From the NCBI RefSeq assembly GCF_900108175.1, contig NZ_FNVO01000012.1, positions 1-64,000 on the forward strand: 64,000 nt of DNA, given 5' to 3'. The notes beneath the pieces are model-generated. The model did no database searches. It worked only from the letters and a program-made list of their open reading frames with translations, and was not told the DNA's origin. The position numbers and the translations under genes were made by a program. This document shows, one piece after another, positions 41,773-54,606 of the stretch. Every line of letters begins with the position of its first letter. Position 1 is the first letter of the stretch. This stretch comes from Thermomonospora echinospora. Its GTDB lineage: Bacteria > Actinomycetota > Actinomycetes > Streptosporangiales > Streptosporangiaceae.

Positions 41773-42692
41773 CCGATCCCGAGCCTGAGCCCGATCCCGA
41801 CGTCGATGCCGAGGGCCGCCGACCAGGCCGCGGGGGTCAGCCCGTAGGCCCGTTTGAACATCCGGGTCAGATGCGCCTGGTCGGCGAACCCGGCCGCGGT
41901 GGCGACCTCGGCCGGCCGATGGCCCGTGCGGAGCAGCCCACGCGCCATGTCGAGCTGCCGCAGCGTACGGAACCGGGTGGGGCTGGTGCCGAAGGCCGCA
42001 CGGAACTGGCGGGCGACCGACCAGCGGTCCATGCCCGCGACGGTTTCGAGCCGCTCGGCGCGATGGCGTGTGGTGGGGTCGTCCATCAGCAGGGCGCGCA
42101 CGCGTTTCATGGCCTCGACGTCCACCGCGACCCGGGGGAGGGGAGAGGCCGCCGCGTGGGCGCACAGCATGTCCGCCACGGCCGTGGTCATCTCGGCCGC
42201 CGCAAGGTCGTCGAGCGGCTCGTCGATGTGCGCGAGGTAGCCGGTCGGAAGCGGCGGCATCCCGGTCGGGCGGATTACCGGATCGGCCACGAAGGGCAGT
42301 GCCCGGCCGCCGAGGGCGTTCTGCACCAGGGCGGGGTCGAGGTAGATGATCCGATAGCCGAAGCCGTCCTCGGTGCCCGCGGCACCGTCGTGGAGTTCGT
42401 CGGGGTGCAGGATGTGCCACTGGCCGGGCAGGCAGTGGTGCCGCTCGCCGCGGTACCGGAACGTCTGCACTCCCGCCAGCGTGACGCCCACCGCGTAGGT
42501 GTCGTGCCGGTGCGGCGAGAACGCCTCACCCACCAGCGCGGCCTCCATGCGTTCGATGCCGTCGGCACCGCCGCCGAACCGGAGACCGACCCCCGCCCTC
42601 CTCGGCCCGGACCGGGACGGTGGAGCCGAGGACAGATGCCGGCGCAGCCATTCGAGATCGCCGGGGCCGTGCCCACCTGGGTTGGCCTGCAT
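41769..42692 (-). CDS. AraC-family transcriptional regulator
   Basis: A 307-residue regulator. The N-terminal cupin-like sensing domain includes [20 protein letters not shown] and [14 protein letters not shown]. The C-terminal double helix-turn-helix reads [20 protein letters not shown] and [20 protein letters not shown], then YGLTPAAW, typical AraC/XylS. This arrangement (AraC_binding then HTH_18) controls transporters or catabolic genes. The last ten residues are a Gly/Ile repeat ([13 protein letters not shown]). The gene is convergent to and shares stop bases with the dehydrogenase gene. Confidence 0.93.
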   Translation of the reverse strand: MQANPGGHGPGDLEWLRRHLSSAPPSRSGPRRAGVGLRFGGGADGIERMEAALVGEAFSPHRHDTYAVGVTLAGVQTFRYRGERHHCLPGQWHILHPDELHDGAAGTEDGFGYRIIYLDPALVQNALGGRALPFVADPVIRPTGMPPLPTGYLAHIDEPLDDLAAAEMTTAVADMLCAHAAASPLPRVAVDVEAMKRVRALLMDDPTTRHRAERLETVAGMDRWSVARQFRAAFGTSPTRFRTLRQLDMARGLLRTGHRPAEVATAAGFADQAHLTRMFKRAYGLTPAAWSAALGIDVGIGLRLGIG

Positions 42693-42819
42693 CTTCGTCA
42701 GGTTACCGGGCCGGGATACGGGCCGGCCGTGCCCACGACGCTCACGGCCGTGTCGGCTCCGCCCGGCTGAAGCGGCGGCTCAGGAGCCGCGGTACCCGGG
42801 CGATCCCGTGGGGAACGTA

Positions 42820-42861
42820 GGAGACCGCAGGCCAGGAGAGGGGGTCTGACCTGCGGTCTCC
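42820..42861 (-). terminator. hairpin terminator after the cholesterol-oxidase-like gene
   Basis: A perfect 12-bp stem (42820-42831 with 42850-42861), extended by CCAG/CTG inside the loop, lies 30 bases past the stop of the flavoenzyme gene. Confidence 0.75.
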
Positions 42862-42891
42862 GAGGATCGTTCGCCGGTCGGGCGCGGGGTC

Positions 42892-44514
42892 TTAGAAGAT
42901 CCGGCCGAGGTCCTGGCGGACGATGGTGGCCATGCTGTGCTCGGCCAGGGCGGCGATGGTCATGGAGGGGTTGCAGGCGCCGGTGGAGCCGGGGATGCGG
43001 GCGCCGTCCAGGACGTAGAGGCCGCGGTGCCCGAGGACGCGGCCGTAGCGGTCGACGGCGGAGCCCATGGGGACGCCGCCAAGAGCGTGCCAGGTCGAGG
43101 TGGCCTGGGCGTCCCTGTCGATCATCATTCCGCCGCCCGCCCGGACGAACTCGTTCATGCGGTTGCGGATCAGCGTCTGCAGGTCGGCGTCGCCGGCGGG
43201 GTTCCAGGTCAGCTTGGCGTCGTCGGTGGCGGAGTCGTAGGCCCAGGTGCCGGTGGCCTTGACGATCCCGAAGCCGACCACGGTCATCATCTTGGTGCCG
43301 TCGGGCGGCAGCATGGGCGAGCCGGCGTGGATGATGGTGTACGGGATGGGGCTGTTGGGGTCGCGTCCGCCGACGCAGGCCGGGCCGCCCTGGGGGCGTC
43401 CGGGGTCGTCGTTCATGTTCACCCAGGCGAAGATGCGGTCGCCGTTGTTGCCCCACTGGGTGCCGATGGCGTCGGGCAGGCCGGGGACGAGGTTCTTGGC
43501 CTTGGCCTTGACCAGCAGGCGGGTGGTGCCGGGGGAGCCGGCGGCCAGGAACACCGCGTCGGCGATGATGCGCTTGCGCTCCTGGACCTCGCCGTCGGTG
43601 TTGATGCGCTCGACGTGCAGCACCCAGCGCTTGAGCAGGTCCAGGGAGATGTCGCGGACGACGTGCAGGGGCTCGGTGCGGACCCGGCCGGTGGCCTCGG
43701 CGGCGGCCAGGTAGGTGACGTCGATGGAGTGCTTGCCGCCGTTGTTGACCCCGAAGGTCAGGTCACTGGTGATGTAGGTGGGCTCGTACCTGCCCTCCAG
43801 TTCGCCGCGCACGAAGCGCCAGTCGACCGGCAACGGCACCCGGAACGTCCGCAGACCCGCCCTGGGCGCCACGTCCAGGAACAGCCGGGAGGAGCGGTAC
43901 GGCTCCGCGGCCAGCACGTCGTCGGGAACGGTCGAGATCTTCAGCATCCTGGCCACGGTGGGATAGGCCCACCGGTCCAGGAGGTCGTAGTCGTCGGCCA
44001 TCATCGGCATGGAGGCCGCGAAGTACTCCTCGGTCGGCTGCAACGTCATGCCGTGGTACGTCAGCGACCCGCCGCCGACGGCGGAGCCGCAGTTGATCGT
44101 CATGCCGTTGCCCTGCACGGTCTCCAGCACGCCCGTGTAGGGCTTCCAGGTCCCCGGGACGCCGGGGATCGGGCTGTGGTCGGTCAGCCAGGCCGATCGG
44201 CGGTCGACGTTGGCCATGCGGCAGAAGGTCGTGGCGTTCGGCCCGGTCGGCCACCGCAGACCGCGCTCCAGGACCAGCGTCCGTACCCCGGCCTGGGCCA
44301 GCCGCAGGGCGGTCACGCCTCCGCCGAAGCCGGTGCCGACGACGACGGCCCGTTCCCGCTGTTCGGTCACGGGGATCCGGGTGGGGACGGTCGTGGCCTG
44401 CGCCTTGCCGGGGCCGAGCGCGAGGCCGAGTCCGCCGAGGGCGGCCGCGCCGAGCACCTGCCGGCGGTCGACGCCCGAAGCGGGTCTTGGGTCGGTGGGA
44501 GCGTTGTCGGGCAT
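42892..44514 (-). CDS. cholesterol oxidase-like GMC flavoenzyme, Tat-exported
   Basis: A 540-residue FAD oxidoreductase. A Tat signal (DRRQVLGAAALGGLGLALG, Arg17-Arg18) precedes the FAD motif AVVVGTGFGGGVTALRLAQA. CGSAVGGGSLTYHGMTLQPT, SIDVTYLAAAEATGRV, AVFLAAGSPGTTRLLVKAKA and TQWGNNGDRIFAW match class I cholesterol oxidases segment by segment. Candidate catalytic His lies in TWHALGGVPMG and Asn in ACNPSMTIAALAEHSM. The family oxidises 3-beta-hydroxysteroids outside the cell. Other sterol or alcohol substrates are possible. The ATG at 44514 has GGAG six bases upstream. No sterol-uptake genes are nearby. Confidence 0.85.
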   Translation of the reverse strand: MPDNAPTDPRPASGVDRRQVLGAAALGGLGLALGPGKAQATTVPTRIPVTEQRERAVVVGTGFGGGVTALRLAQAGVRTLVLERGLRWPTGPNATTFCRMANVDRRSAWLTDHSPIPGVPGTWKPYTGVLETVQGNGMTINCGSAVGGGSLTYHGMTLQPTEEYFAASMPMMADDYDLLDRWAYPTVARMLKISTVPDDVLAAEPYRSSRLFLDVAPRAGLRTFRVPLPVDWRFVRGELEGRYEPTYITSDLTFGVNNGGKHSIDVTYLAAAEATGRVRTEPLHVVRDISLDLLKRWVLHVERINTDGEVQERKRIIADAVFLAAGSPGTTRLLVKAKAKNLVPGLPDAIGTQWGNNGDRIFAWVNMNDDPGRPQGGPACVGGRDPNSPIPYTIIHAGSPMLPPDGTKMMTVVGFGIVKATGTWAYDSATDDAKLTWNPAGDADLQTLIRNRMNEFVRAGGGMMIDRDAQATSTWHALGGVPMGSAVDRYGRVLGHRGLYVLDGARIPGSTGACNPSMTIAALAEHSMATIVRQDLGRIF

Positions 44515-44906
44515 GGGGGGCTCCAAGTCTTCGTCGCGGTGCCAGGCCGGCGGCCTCGGACCCGGGGGCCGGGGTGCCGAGGCCGTGGTGGTCTCACTCG
44601 CGGGGGTGGATGAGGACGAGCCGGCGGTTGGAAACTACATTCTCCTTCTCTGTCAATCAACCACTCGCCCGAGGAAAGTGGCAGTTTCATTATTAACATG
44701 GAGAAGATTGTGGCCATTCACAGTCGAGGGCGCCGTCCGCACCGCACACCCTTGTGATCATTTGCGCGAATTGGAGAATCCCACAATCAGGAAAGGGCAA
44801 GCGCCCCGACCGGGCGGAGGGCGACCGTCGTCCGGGGACGGAGACGGGGGCGAGGGCGGGGGTGGGTGCGCCGCGGCGGGCGTCCGGCCGCGGCGCACCC
44901 CGGGTG
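44515..44906. other. intergenic region with hairpin terminator and promoter-like AT-rich island
   Basis: No supported gene. A perfect 13-bp hairpin (44864-44876 with 44888-44900) lies just past the end of the zinc dehydrogenase gene and should terminate it. The AT-richer island at about 44635-44700 includes TTGACA on the minus strand and is the likely promoter of the flavoenzyme gene. Confidence 0.6.
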
Positions 44907-46079
44907 TCACGGGGTGAGGACGACCTTGTTGCACTCGTCCCGCTTGCTCTTGAACAGCTCGAAGCCCTGCGGAGCCTCCTCCAGCGGCATCCGGTGGGAG
45001 ATGACGAAGGTGGGGTCGAGGTCGCCCCTGCGGATGCGCTCCAGCAGCGGCCGCATGTAACGCTGGACATGGCACTGGGCGCTGCGCATGGTCAGCGACC
45101 GGTTCATGAACGAGCCCATGGGGAACTTGTCCACGAACCCGCCGTAGCCGCCGACCGAGGAGACGATGCCACCGTTGCGGCAGGCCATGATGGCCTCGCG
45201 CAGGGCGTGGGGGCGGTCGGTCTCCATCCGGGTGGCCTGCTTGGCGCGGTCGTAGGCGTGGATCGGGCCGGTGGGGTGGTGCGCCTCCATGCCGACGGCG
45301 TCGATGCACGCGTCCGGGCCGCGACCGGCGGTCATCTCCTTCAGCGCCTCCATGACGTCGACCTCCTCGTAGTCGACGATCTCGGCGCCGGTGTGCTCGT
45401 GGATCCGGCGCAGCCGGTAGGAGAAGCGGTCGATGCAGATGACCTGCTCGGCGCCCAGCAGGTAGGCGCTGACGACGGCGAACTGGCCCACCGGGCCGGC
45501 GCCCCACACCGCGACGACGTCGCCGGGGCTGATGTCGCACATCTCCGCGGCCATGTAGCCGGTGGGCAGGATGTCGGACAGGAAGAGGACCTGCTCATCG
45601 GACAGGTCTCCGTCGACCTTGAGCGGGCCGAAGTCGGCGAACGGCACCCGCGCGTACTCGGCCTGGCCTCCGGCGTACCCGCCGAGCATGTGCGAGTAGC
45701 CGAAGATGCCGGCGGGACTGTGGCCCATGAACTTCTCCGCCAGGCCCGCGTTGGGGTTGGAGTTCTCGCAGACCGAGTACAGCTCGTGCTCGCAGGCCCA
45801 GCAGCGGCCGCAGGCGATGGGGAAGGGGACGACGACCCGGTCGCCGGGCCTGAGGTCGGTCACCTCCGGGCCCACCTCGACGACCTCGCCCATGAACTCG
45901 TGGCCGAGGATGTCGCCCTTCTTCATGGTGGGGATGTAGCCGTCGTACATGTGCAGGTCGGAGCCGCAGATGGCGGCCGAGGTGATGCGGACGATCGCGT
46001 CCCGGGAGTTGAGGATCTTCGGATCCGGCACCTCGGTGACCTCGACCGAGTTACGGCCCATCCAGCAGTTGGCCTTCAT
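44907..46079 (-). CDS. zinc-dependent alcohol/formaldehyde dehydrogenase-like (MDR)
   Basis: A 390-residue medium-chain dehydrogenase. The catalytic zinc site is ICGSDLH with [12 protein letters not shown]. The structural zinc site is [15 protein letters not shown], with four Cys. The Rossmann motif [20 protein letters not shown] and [13 protein letters not shown] suggest NAD binding. The long insert after the structural site ([20 protein letters not shown]) is typical of glutathione-independent formaldehyde dehydrogenase-like proteins. It stands 46 bases downstream of the SRPBCC gene on the same strand and is probably in its operon. Confidence 0.9.
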   Translation of the reverse strand: MKANCWMGRNSVEVTEVPDPKILNSRDAIVRITSAAICGSDLHMYDGYIPTMKKGDILGHEFMGEVVEVGPEVTDLRPGDRVVVPFPIACGRCWACEHELYSVCENSNPNAGLAEKFMGHSPAGIFGYSHMLGGYAGGQAEYARVPFADFGPLKVDGDLSDEQVLFLSDILPTGYMAAEMCDISPGDVVAVWGAGPVGQFAVVSAYLLGAEQVICIDRFSYRLRRIHEHTGAEIVDYEEVDVMEALKEMTAGRGPDACIDAVGMEAHHPTGPIHAYDRAKQATRMETDRPHALREAIMACRNGGIVSSVGGYGGFVDKFPMGSFMNRSLTMRSAQCHVQRYMRPLLERIRRGDLDPTFVISHRMPLEEAPQGFELFKSKRDECNKVVLTP

Positions 46080-46125
46080 CGCGTTCTCCTTGCTCGCAAG
46101 CCTTGACGTCGGTCGCGGTCGTGGT

Positions 46126-47046
46126 TCAGCCGACCGGGAGGGGCTGGGCGGGGCGCTGCCTGACCTGGCGAATCGCGTAGGCGCCCTCGGGGCTGCCCTC
46201 GGAGCGGACCACCTCGCCCGCCTCCATGACCTGCTTGAGGCGACGCAGGTCGTCGCGGACCTGCTGCTCGGGATGCTCGCCGAGCAGCTTGGCGAAGGCG
46301 GCGCCGACCTTGCCGGCGGGCGGGTCGTAGGCCAGGTTCACCCGCAGCTCGGTGCCGCGCTCGCCGGGGGCGTCGGCGAAGTGCACCGCGCCCGCGTTGG
46401 GTACATCGGCCCGGCTCATCGACTGCCAGGCGATGAGCTCGTCGGGCAGGTCCTCGACGATCTCGGCGTCCCACTCGATGCTCCACCGCACCGGTCCCCG
46501 GACCTTCCAGTGCGAGCGCGTCTTGCCCTTGACCTCCACCGACTCCAGGTGGGCCATGAAGCGCGGCAGGTTGGTGAAGTCATGCCAGTAGCGGTAGACC
46601 TCCCGGCGCGGGCGGTTGATCGTGATGGCCGCGTGCAGTTCCATGGCGTGCTCGCCGCCCTCCCGCCTGCGCAGCGTCCGCGTCGCGGCGTACAGGTCGA
46701 CGGCCGTGATGGCGACCAGCACGGCCGTGGCGGCGGTGGCCCGCTGCCTGCGTCCACTGTCGCGGGAGACGAGGGCGCGGCCCATCACGGTCAGGTCCAT
46801 GGCGTCGCCCGCGACGCGGCTCCACACTCCCGGGATGGGATTGCGGACGCCCAGCAGGAGCGCGGCGTGCAGCAGCTCGCGCAACCCCACGATGGGCACG
46901 ATCGTCTGGGCCAAGGCCGAGTCGTCGAGGCCCGCCAGCCGGCAGACGGCGCGCGGTGCGGCGAGCTGGGTCGCGCCCAGCCCGAGACTGGCCCAGCCGA
47001 GCAGGTCGGCCAGGCGTTTGGTAATGGGATCATGGTGTCGGTTCAT
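46126..47046 (-). CDS. membrane protein with SRPBCC (cyclase/dehydrase) domain
   Basis: A 306-residue protein. The first 130 residues have four hydrophobic segments ([59 protein letters not shown]). Residues about 140-290 form an SRPBCC lipid-binding fold: [38 protein letters not shown] and [20 protein letters not shown], ending [16 protein letters not shown]. Such fusions are common near zinc alcohol dehydrogenases in actinomycetes, as here. The ligand is unknown. The ATG at 47046 follows GAGGA. Confidence 0.85.
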   Translation of the reverse strand: MNRHHDPITKRLADLLGWASLGLGATQLAAPRAVCRLAGLDDSALAQTIVPIVGLRELLHAALLLGVRNPIPGVWSRVAGDAMDLTVMGRALVSRDSGRRQRATAATAVLVAITAVDLYAATRTLRRREGGEHAMELHAAITINRPRREVYRYWHDFTNLPRFMAHLESVEVKGKTRSHWKVRGPVRWSIEWDAEIVEDLPDELIAWQSMSRADVPNAGAVHFADAPGERGTELRVNLAYDPPAGKVGAAFAKLLGEHPEQQVRDDLRRLKQVMEAGEVVRSEGSPEGAYAIRQVRQRPAQPLPVG

Positions 47047-47347
47047 GACGTCCTCATCGGGTCCGAGCCTCCTGCGACTGCGCCGGTTCAGCGTGTCGGT
47101 GGCTTCGACGGATGGTGTTGACGGGGAACCGGCCGCTCTCGGGCCACGGCACCGGGTTCCGGTGGAGACAGGTGGCCGGGTCCTGCGGATGCGACATGGG
47201 CGGCCGACTGTCGACCTGACTCCAGGTCGGGTACCCCGGGCCTCACCATGAACCGGTATAAAAGGCAAAAATCACCCATAACCCGACGTTTTGGGGAAAG
47301 GTGTACGCCGTGGGCGCACCCCGCCACCCGCGCCGCCGGCTATGCGG
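47047..47347. other. 301-bp gap before the heat-shock operon end
   Basis: No supported gene. It contains the upstream region of the SRPBCC gene, including an AT-rich patch at about 47252-47298 that could carry its promoter. No obvious terminator hairpin with T tract for clpB was found. Confidence 0.5.
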
Positions 47348-49959
<2,612 letters not shown>

Positions 49960-49978
<19 letters not shown>

Positions 49979-50319
49979 GGTCGGCCTCCCATGTCAGGCG
50001 GGGACTGTCGGGAACTGCGGCGCAGCGCCTCCTCCAGGGCCGCGATGCGGTCGAGCAGGTCGATCACCAGGCCCAGGGCGGCGTAGTTGAGTGCGCATCC
50101 GGCGCGCAGCCGCTGGATGCGCGCCAGTGCGGTGAGCTGCGCGGGCGGGAACCACGGCTCGCCCGACGGGCCGGGCTCGGGGTCGAGCAGCCCGAGGCGC
50201 ACCAGCCGGCGCACCAGCTCCGGATGGGCGCCGCCGGCGCGGGCGAACGTCTCCAGGTCCATGCGCGCGGGCCCGGTCCGGACGAGGGCGTAGACGGCCC
50301 CCGGCAGGGGCTGGCTCAT
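49960..50319 (-). CDS. cbpM: chaperone modulator CbpM
   Basis: A 119-residue MerR-like protein that binds the J domain of the CbpA/DnaJ encoded just upstream. It reads MDLETFARAGGAHPELVRRL, VRLGLLDPEP, WFPPAQLTALARIQRLRAG and ALNYAALGLVIDLLDRIAAL, the CbpM pattern of a helix-turn-helix then a long helix. It takes the place HspR holds in the dnaK operons of streptomycetes and mycobacteria. Its ATG overlaps the dnaJ stop as TGATG, and its end overlaps the clpB start, so translation of all three is linked. Confidence 0.87.
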
Positions 50320-51296
50320 CACCGGCTCCTCGGGTTCCTCGGGTCGAACGACGACGCCGCGGCCAGCTCCTCCAGCAGCCGCCGTTCCCGGTCCGACAGG
50401 TGCCGCGGGACCATGATCCGGGCCTCGGCGAACAGGTCGCCCGGAGTACCGTGCGGGTGGGGCAGCCCCCGGCCGCGCAGCCGCAGCCGCCGCCCGCTCG
50501 ACGTGCCGGAAGGCACCTTCACCTTGGCCTCACCGCCGGGGGTGTCCACCGCGACCGTGGCGCCGAGGGCGGCCTCCCAGGGCGCCAGCGGCAGGTCGGT
50601 GTACAGGTCGCGGCCCTCGACGCGGTAGCGGGGGTGCGGGGCGATCCGCACGATGAGGTACAGGTCGCCGGCGGCGGCGCCGCCCCCGCCCCGGCCGCCC
50701 TGACCGGCCAGCCGGACGCGCTGCCCGTCGACGACCCCGGCGGGGATGGTGACGTCGATGGTCTGCGGCCCGCCCGGCCGGTCGATGGTGAGCGTGCGGT
50801 ACGCGCCCCGGTACGCCTCCTCCACGCTCACCTCGACCTCGGCCTCCTGGTCGGCCCCGCGCGTCGGGCCCCACCGGCCGCGGCGGCGCCCGCCGCCGAA
50901 CAGCCCGCCGAACAGGTCCTCCAAGTCGATCTCCTCGCCGACATCGCCGACGTCCCCGCCGAAGCCGCCGAAGCCGCCGGTGAACGGGCCGCCCGCCCCG
51001 GCTCCGGCCCCCGCCCCGGCTCCGGCCCGGGCGCGCGACCGCGCCCACGTCTGCGGATCCACGCCCTCGGGGACCGACCGGAATTCGGGGCCGAAGGCGT
51101 CGTAACGGCGGCGCTGGTCGGGGTCGGACAGGATGGAGTACGCCTCGGAGACGTCCTTGAACTTCTCCTCCGCCCCCGGGTCCTTGTTGATGTCGGGGTG
51201 GTAGGCCCGGGCCAGCTTCCGGTAGGCCCGCTGGATCTCGTCCTGGTCGGCGTGGTGCGCCACGCCCAGGGTCTCGTACGGGTCGCGTACCGCCAT
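50319..51296 (-). CDS. DnaJ/CbpA-type co-chaperone without zinc domain
   Basis: A 325-residue Hsp40 that stimulates DnaK ATPase. The J domain spans residues 1-70 with HPD at 33-35. A Gly/Ala/Arg/Phe-rich linker follows, containing repeated AG (residues about 90-100) and GGFGG. The zinc-finger region of class A DnaJ is absent; two C-terminal beta domains (AEVEVSVEEAYRGAYRTLTI, VPSGTSSGRRLRLRGRGLP) complete a CbpA-type protein. It starts seven bases after grpE and pairs with CbpM, as known in other bacteria. Confidence 0.93.
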   Translation of the reverse strand: MAVRDPYETLGVAHHADQDEIQRAYRKLARAYHPDINKDPGAEEKFKDVSEAYSILSDPDQRRRYDAFGPEFRSVPEGVDPQTWARSRARAGAGAGAGAGAGGPFTGGFGGFGGDVGDVGEEIDLEDLFGGLFGGGRRRGRWGPTRGADQEAEVEVSVEEAYRGAYRTLTIDRPGGPQTIDVTIPAGVVDGQRVRLAGQGGRGGGGAAAGDLYLIVRIAPHPRYRVEGRDLYTDLPLAPWEAALGATVAVDTPGGEAKVKVPSGTSSGRRLRLRGRGLPHPHGTPGDLFAEARIMVPRHLSDRERRLLEELAAASSFDPRNPRSR

Positions 51297-51814
51297 CAGG
51301 CCATCAGTCCTCGGCCTTCGCGGCCACCGACACCATCGCGGGCCGCAACTGGTGCTCGGCGTCGCCGTAGCCGGGCTGGTGCACCTCCACGATCGTGCCC
51401 GCGGGCGCGTCCGTGTCGGTCCGCACGCCGACCGCCTCGTGCCGCGCCGGATCGAACGGCACGCCGAGATCGTCGCGGCGCGGGTAGCCGAGGTCGGCCA
51501 GCATGGCCACGGCCCGGTCGCGCACGGTGCGCACGCCCTCGATGATGTCCTGCGGGTTCGCCGCGGCGTGCTCCAGAGCGCGTTCGAGGTCGTCCAGGAT
51601 CGGCAGCCACCGTGCGGCGATCCGGGCCCGTTCCCGCTCGCGCTCGGCGCCCAGGTCGCGGGCCACGCGCTTGCGCAGGTTGTCCAGGTCGGCCAGGGCG
51701 CGCCGGCGCAGCTCCTCCAGCTCGGCCACCCGGGCCTGGAGCCGTTCGATCTCCTCCTGCGGGGAGGGCCGCCCGCCCCGCGCCTCGGCCGGCTGTGCTT
51801 CGGTCGGCTGCGGA

Positions 51815-53728
<1,914 letters not shown>

Positions 53729-53842
53729 CAGACTTCCTCTCACCCGTCCTCCGCGGACCGGCGGGCCGCCTCGGGAGGTCCCGTGGAGTGGGCCGGGACC
53801 TCCCGGGGGCCGCCGGAGCCGCCCGGAGCCGCCCGGGCCCGA

Positions 53843-54304
53843 TCAGGACGAGATCTCGATGTGACGGGGCTTGGCCGCCTCCGCCTTGTGGATCATGATC
53901 TGCAGTACGCCGTGCTCCATGTGGGCCTCGACCTGGTTGGGATCGACGTCGCTGGGCAGCTGGGCGCGGAACTCGAACCTGCCCGTCCGGCGCGTCCTGC
54001 GGCGGAACCGCTTGCCCTCCTCCTCCTTGGTCTCACCGGTGACGGTGAGCACCTGGTCGTTCAGCTGGATGTCGAGGTCCTCCTTGCGCACTCCCGGCAG
54101 GTCCAGCTCGACGACGTAGGAGTCCTCGGTCTCGGATATGTCGGCCAGCGGAACCCACGGTGCCTGTACATGGGGCCCGGCGGGTCCGCTGACGGGGAAG
54201 CCGAGCAACTGCCCCAGCCGGTCGTAGAGATCCTCGAACTCCCGCTCCGGGTCGAAGAACAGGCCGGTCCGGCCGGGCCGGTGGGTGGGTTGCTGCAGCG
54301 CCAT
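53843..54304 (-). CDS. small heat-shock protein Hsp20
   Basis: A 153-residue alpha-crystallin-type chaperone that holds unfolding proteins. The N-terminal part reads FFDPEREFEDLYDRLGQLLG. The crystallin domain starts at PWVPLADISETEDSYVVELD and includes LPGVRKEDLDIQLNDQVLTV, FRRRTRRTGRFEFRAQLP and the final GVLQIMIHKAE. An excellent GGAGGAGG ribosome site precedes the ATG. It is the first gene of the heat-shock row, 114 bases before dnaK. No HAIR- or CIRCE-type operator was seen upstream. Confidence 0.95.
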   Translation of the reverse strand: MALQQPTHRPGRTGLFFDPEREFEDLYDRLGQLLGFPVSGPAGPHVQAPWVPLADISETEDSYVVELDLPGVRKEDLDIQLNDQVLTVTGETKEEEGKRFRRRTRRTGRFEFRAQLPSDVDPNQVEAHMEHGVLQIMIHKAEAAKPRHIEISS

Positions 54305-54606
54305 GGCGGCACCTCCTCCGTCAACACGGTCTGGCTACGTACCGACGTTGCGCCACATAAGGGGAGGGGCACATCCTCCGATCGTGTAGGTCCGTGCGTG
54401 GATTCACGACGCGCGCCCGGCCCGTCATCGGCGTGTGCGCGGCGGGGATCCACGCCCCTGCCCGCTCGTGCGCGCCCGCGTCGCCCGTCCGGGCCGTCCC
54501 GCCGGGCTACCCGATCTGAGGATGTACGAGCGGGGATGGGCCACCGGCATCATCCCGGCATATCGGGGCAGGCCGCCGGTGACGGCCTGCACGGGGGGTG
54601 GGGCCG
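54305..54606. other. divergent promoter region between hsp20 and the LAL regulator
   Basis: No gene. I looked for the HAIR motif CTTGAGT-N7-ACTCAAG and the CIRCE motif TTAGCACTC-N9-GAGTGCTAA and found neither. A GC-rich sequence without clear -35/-10 boxes fills it, so heat-shock control of the operon is not readable here. Confidence 0.55.

Noticed and set aside
54305-54606. HAIR or CIRCE heat-shock operator before hsp20
   Set aside because: Neither consensus is present, even allowing a few mismatches by eye.
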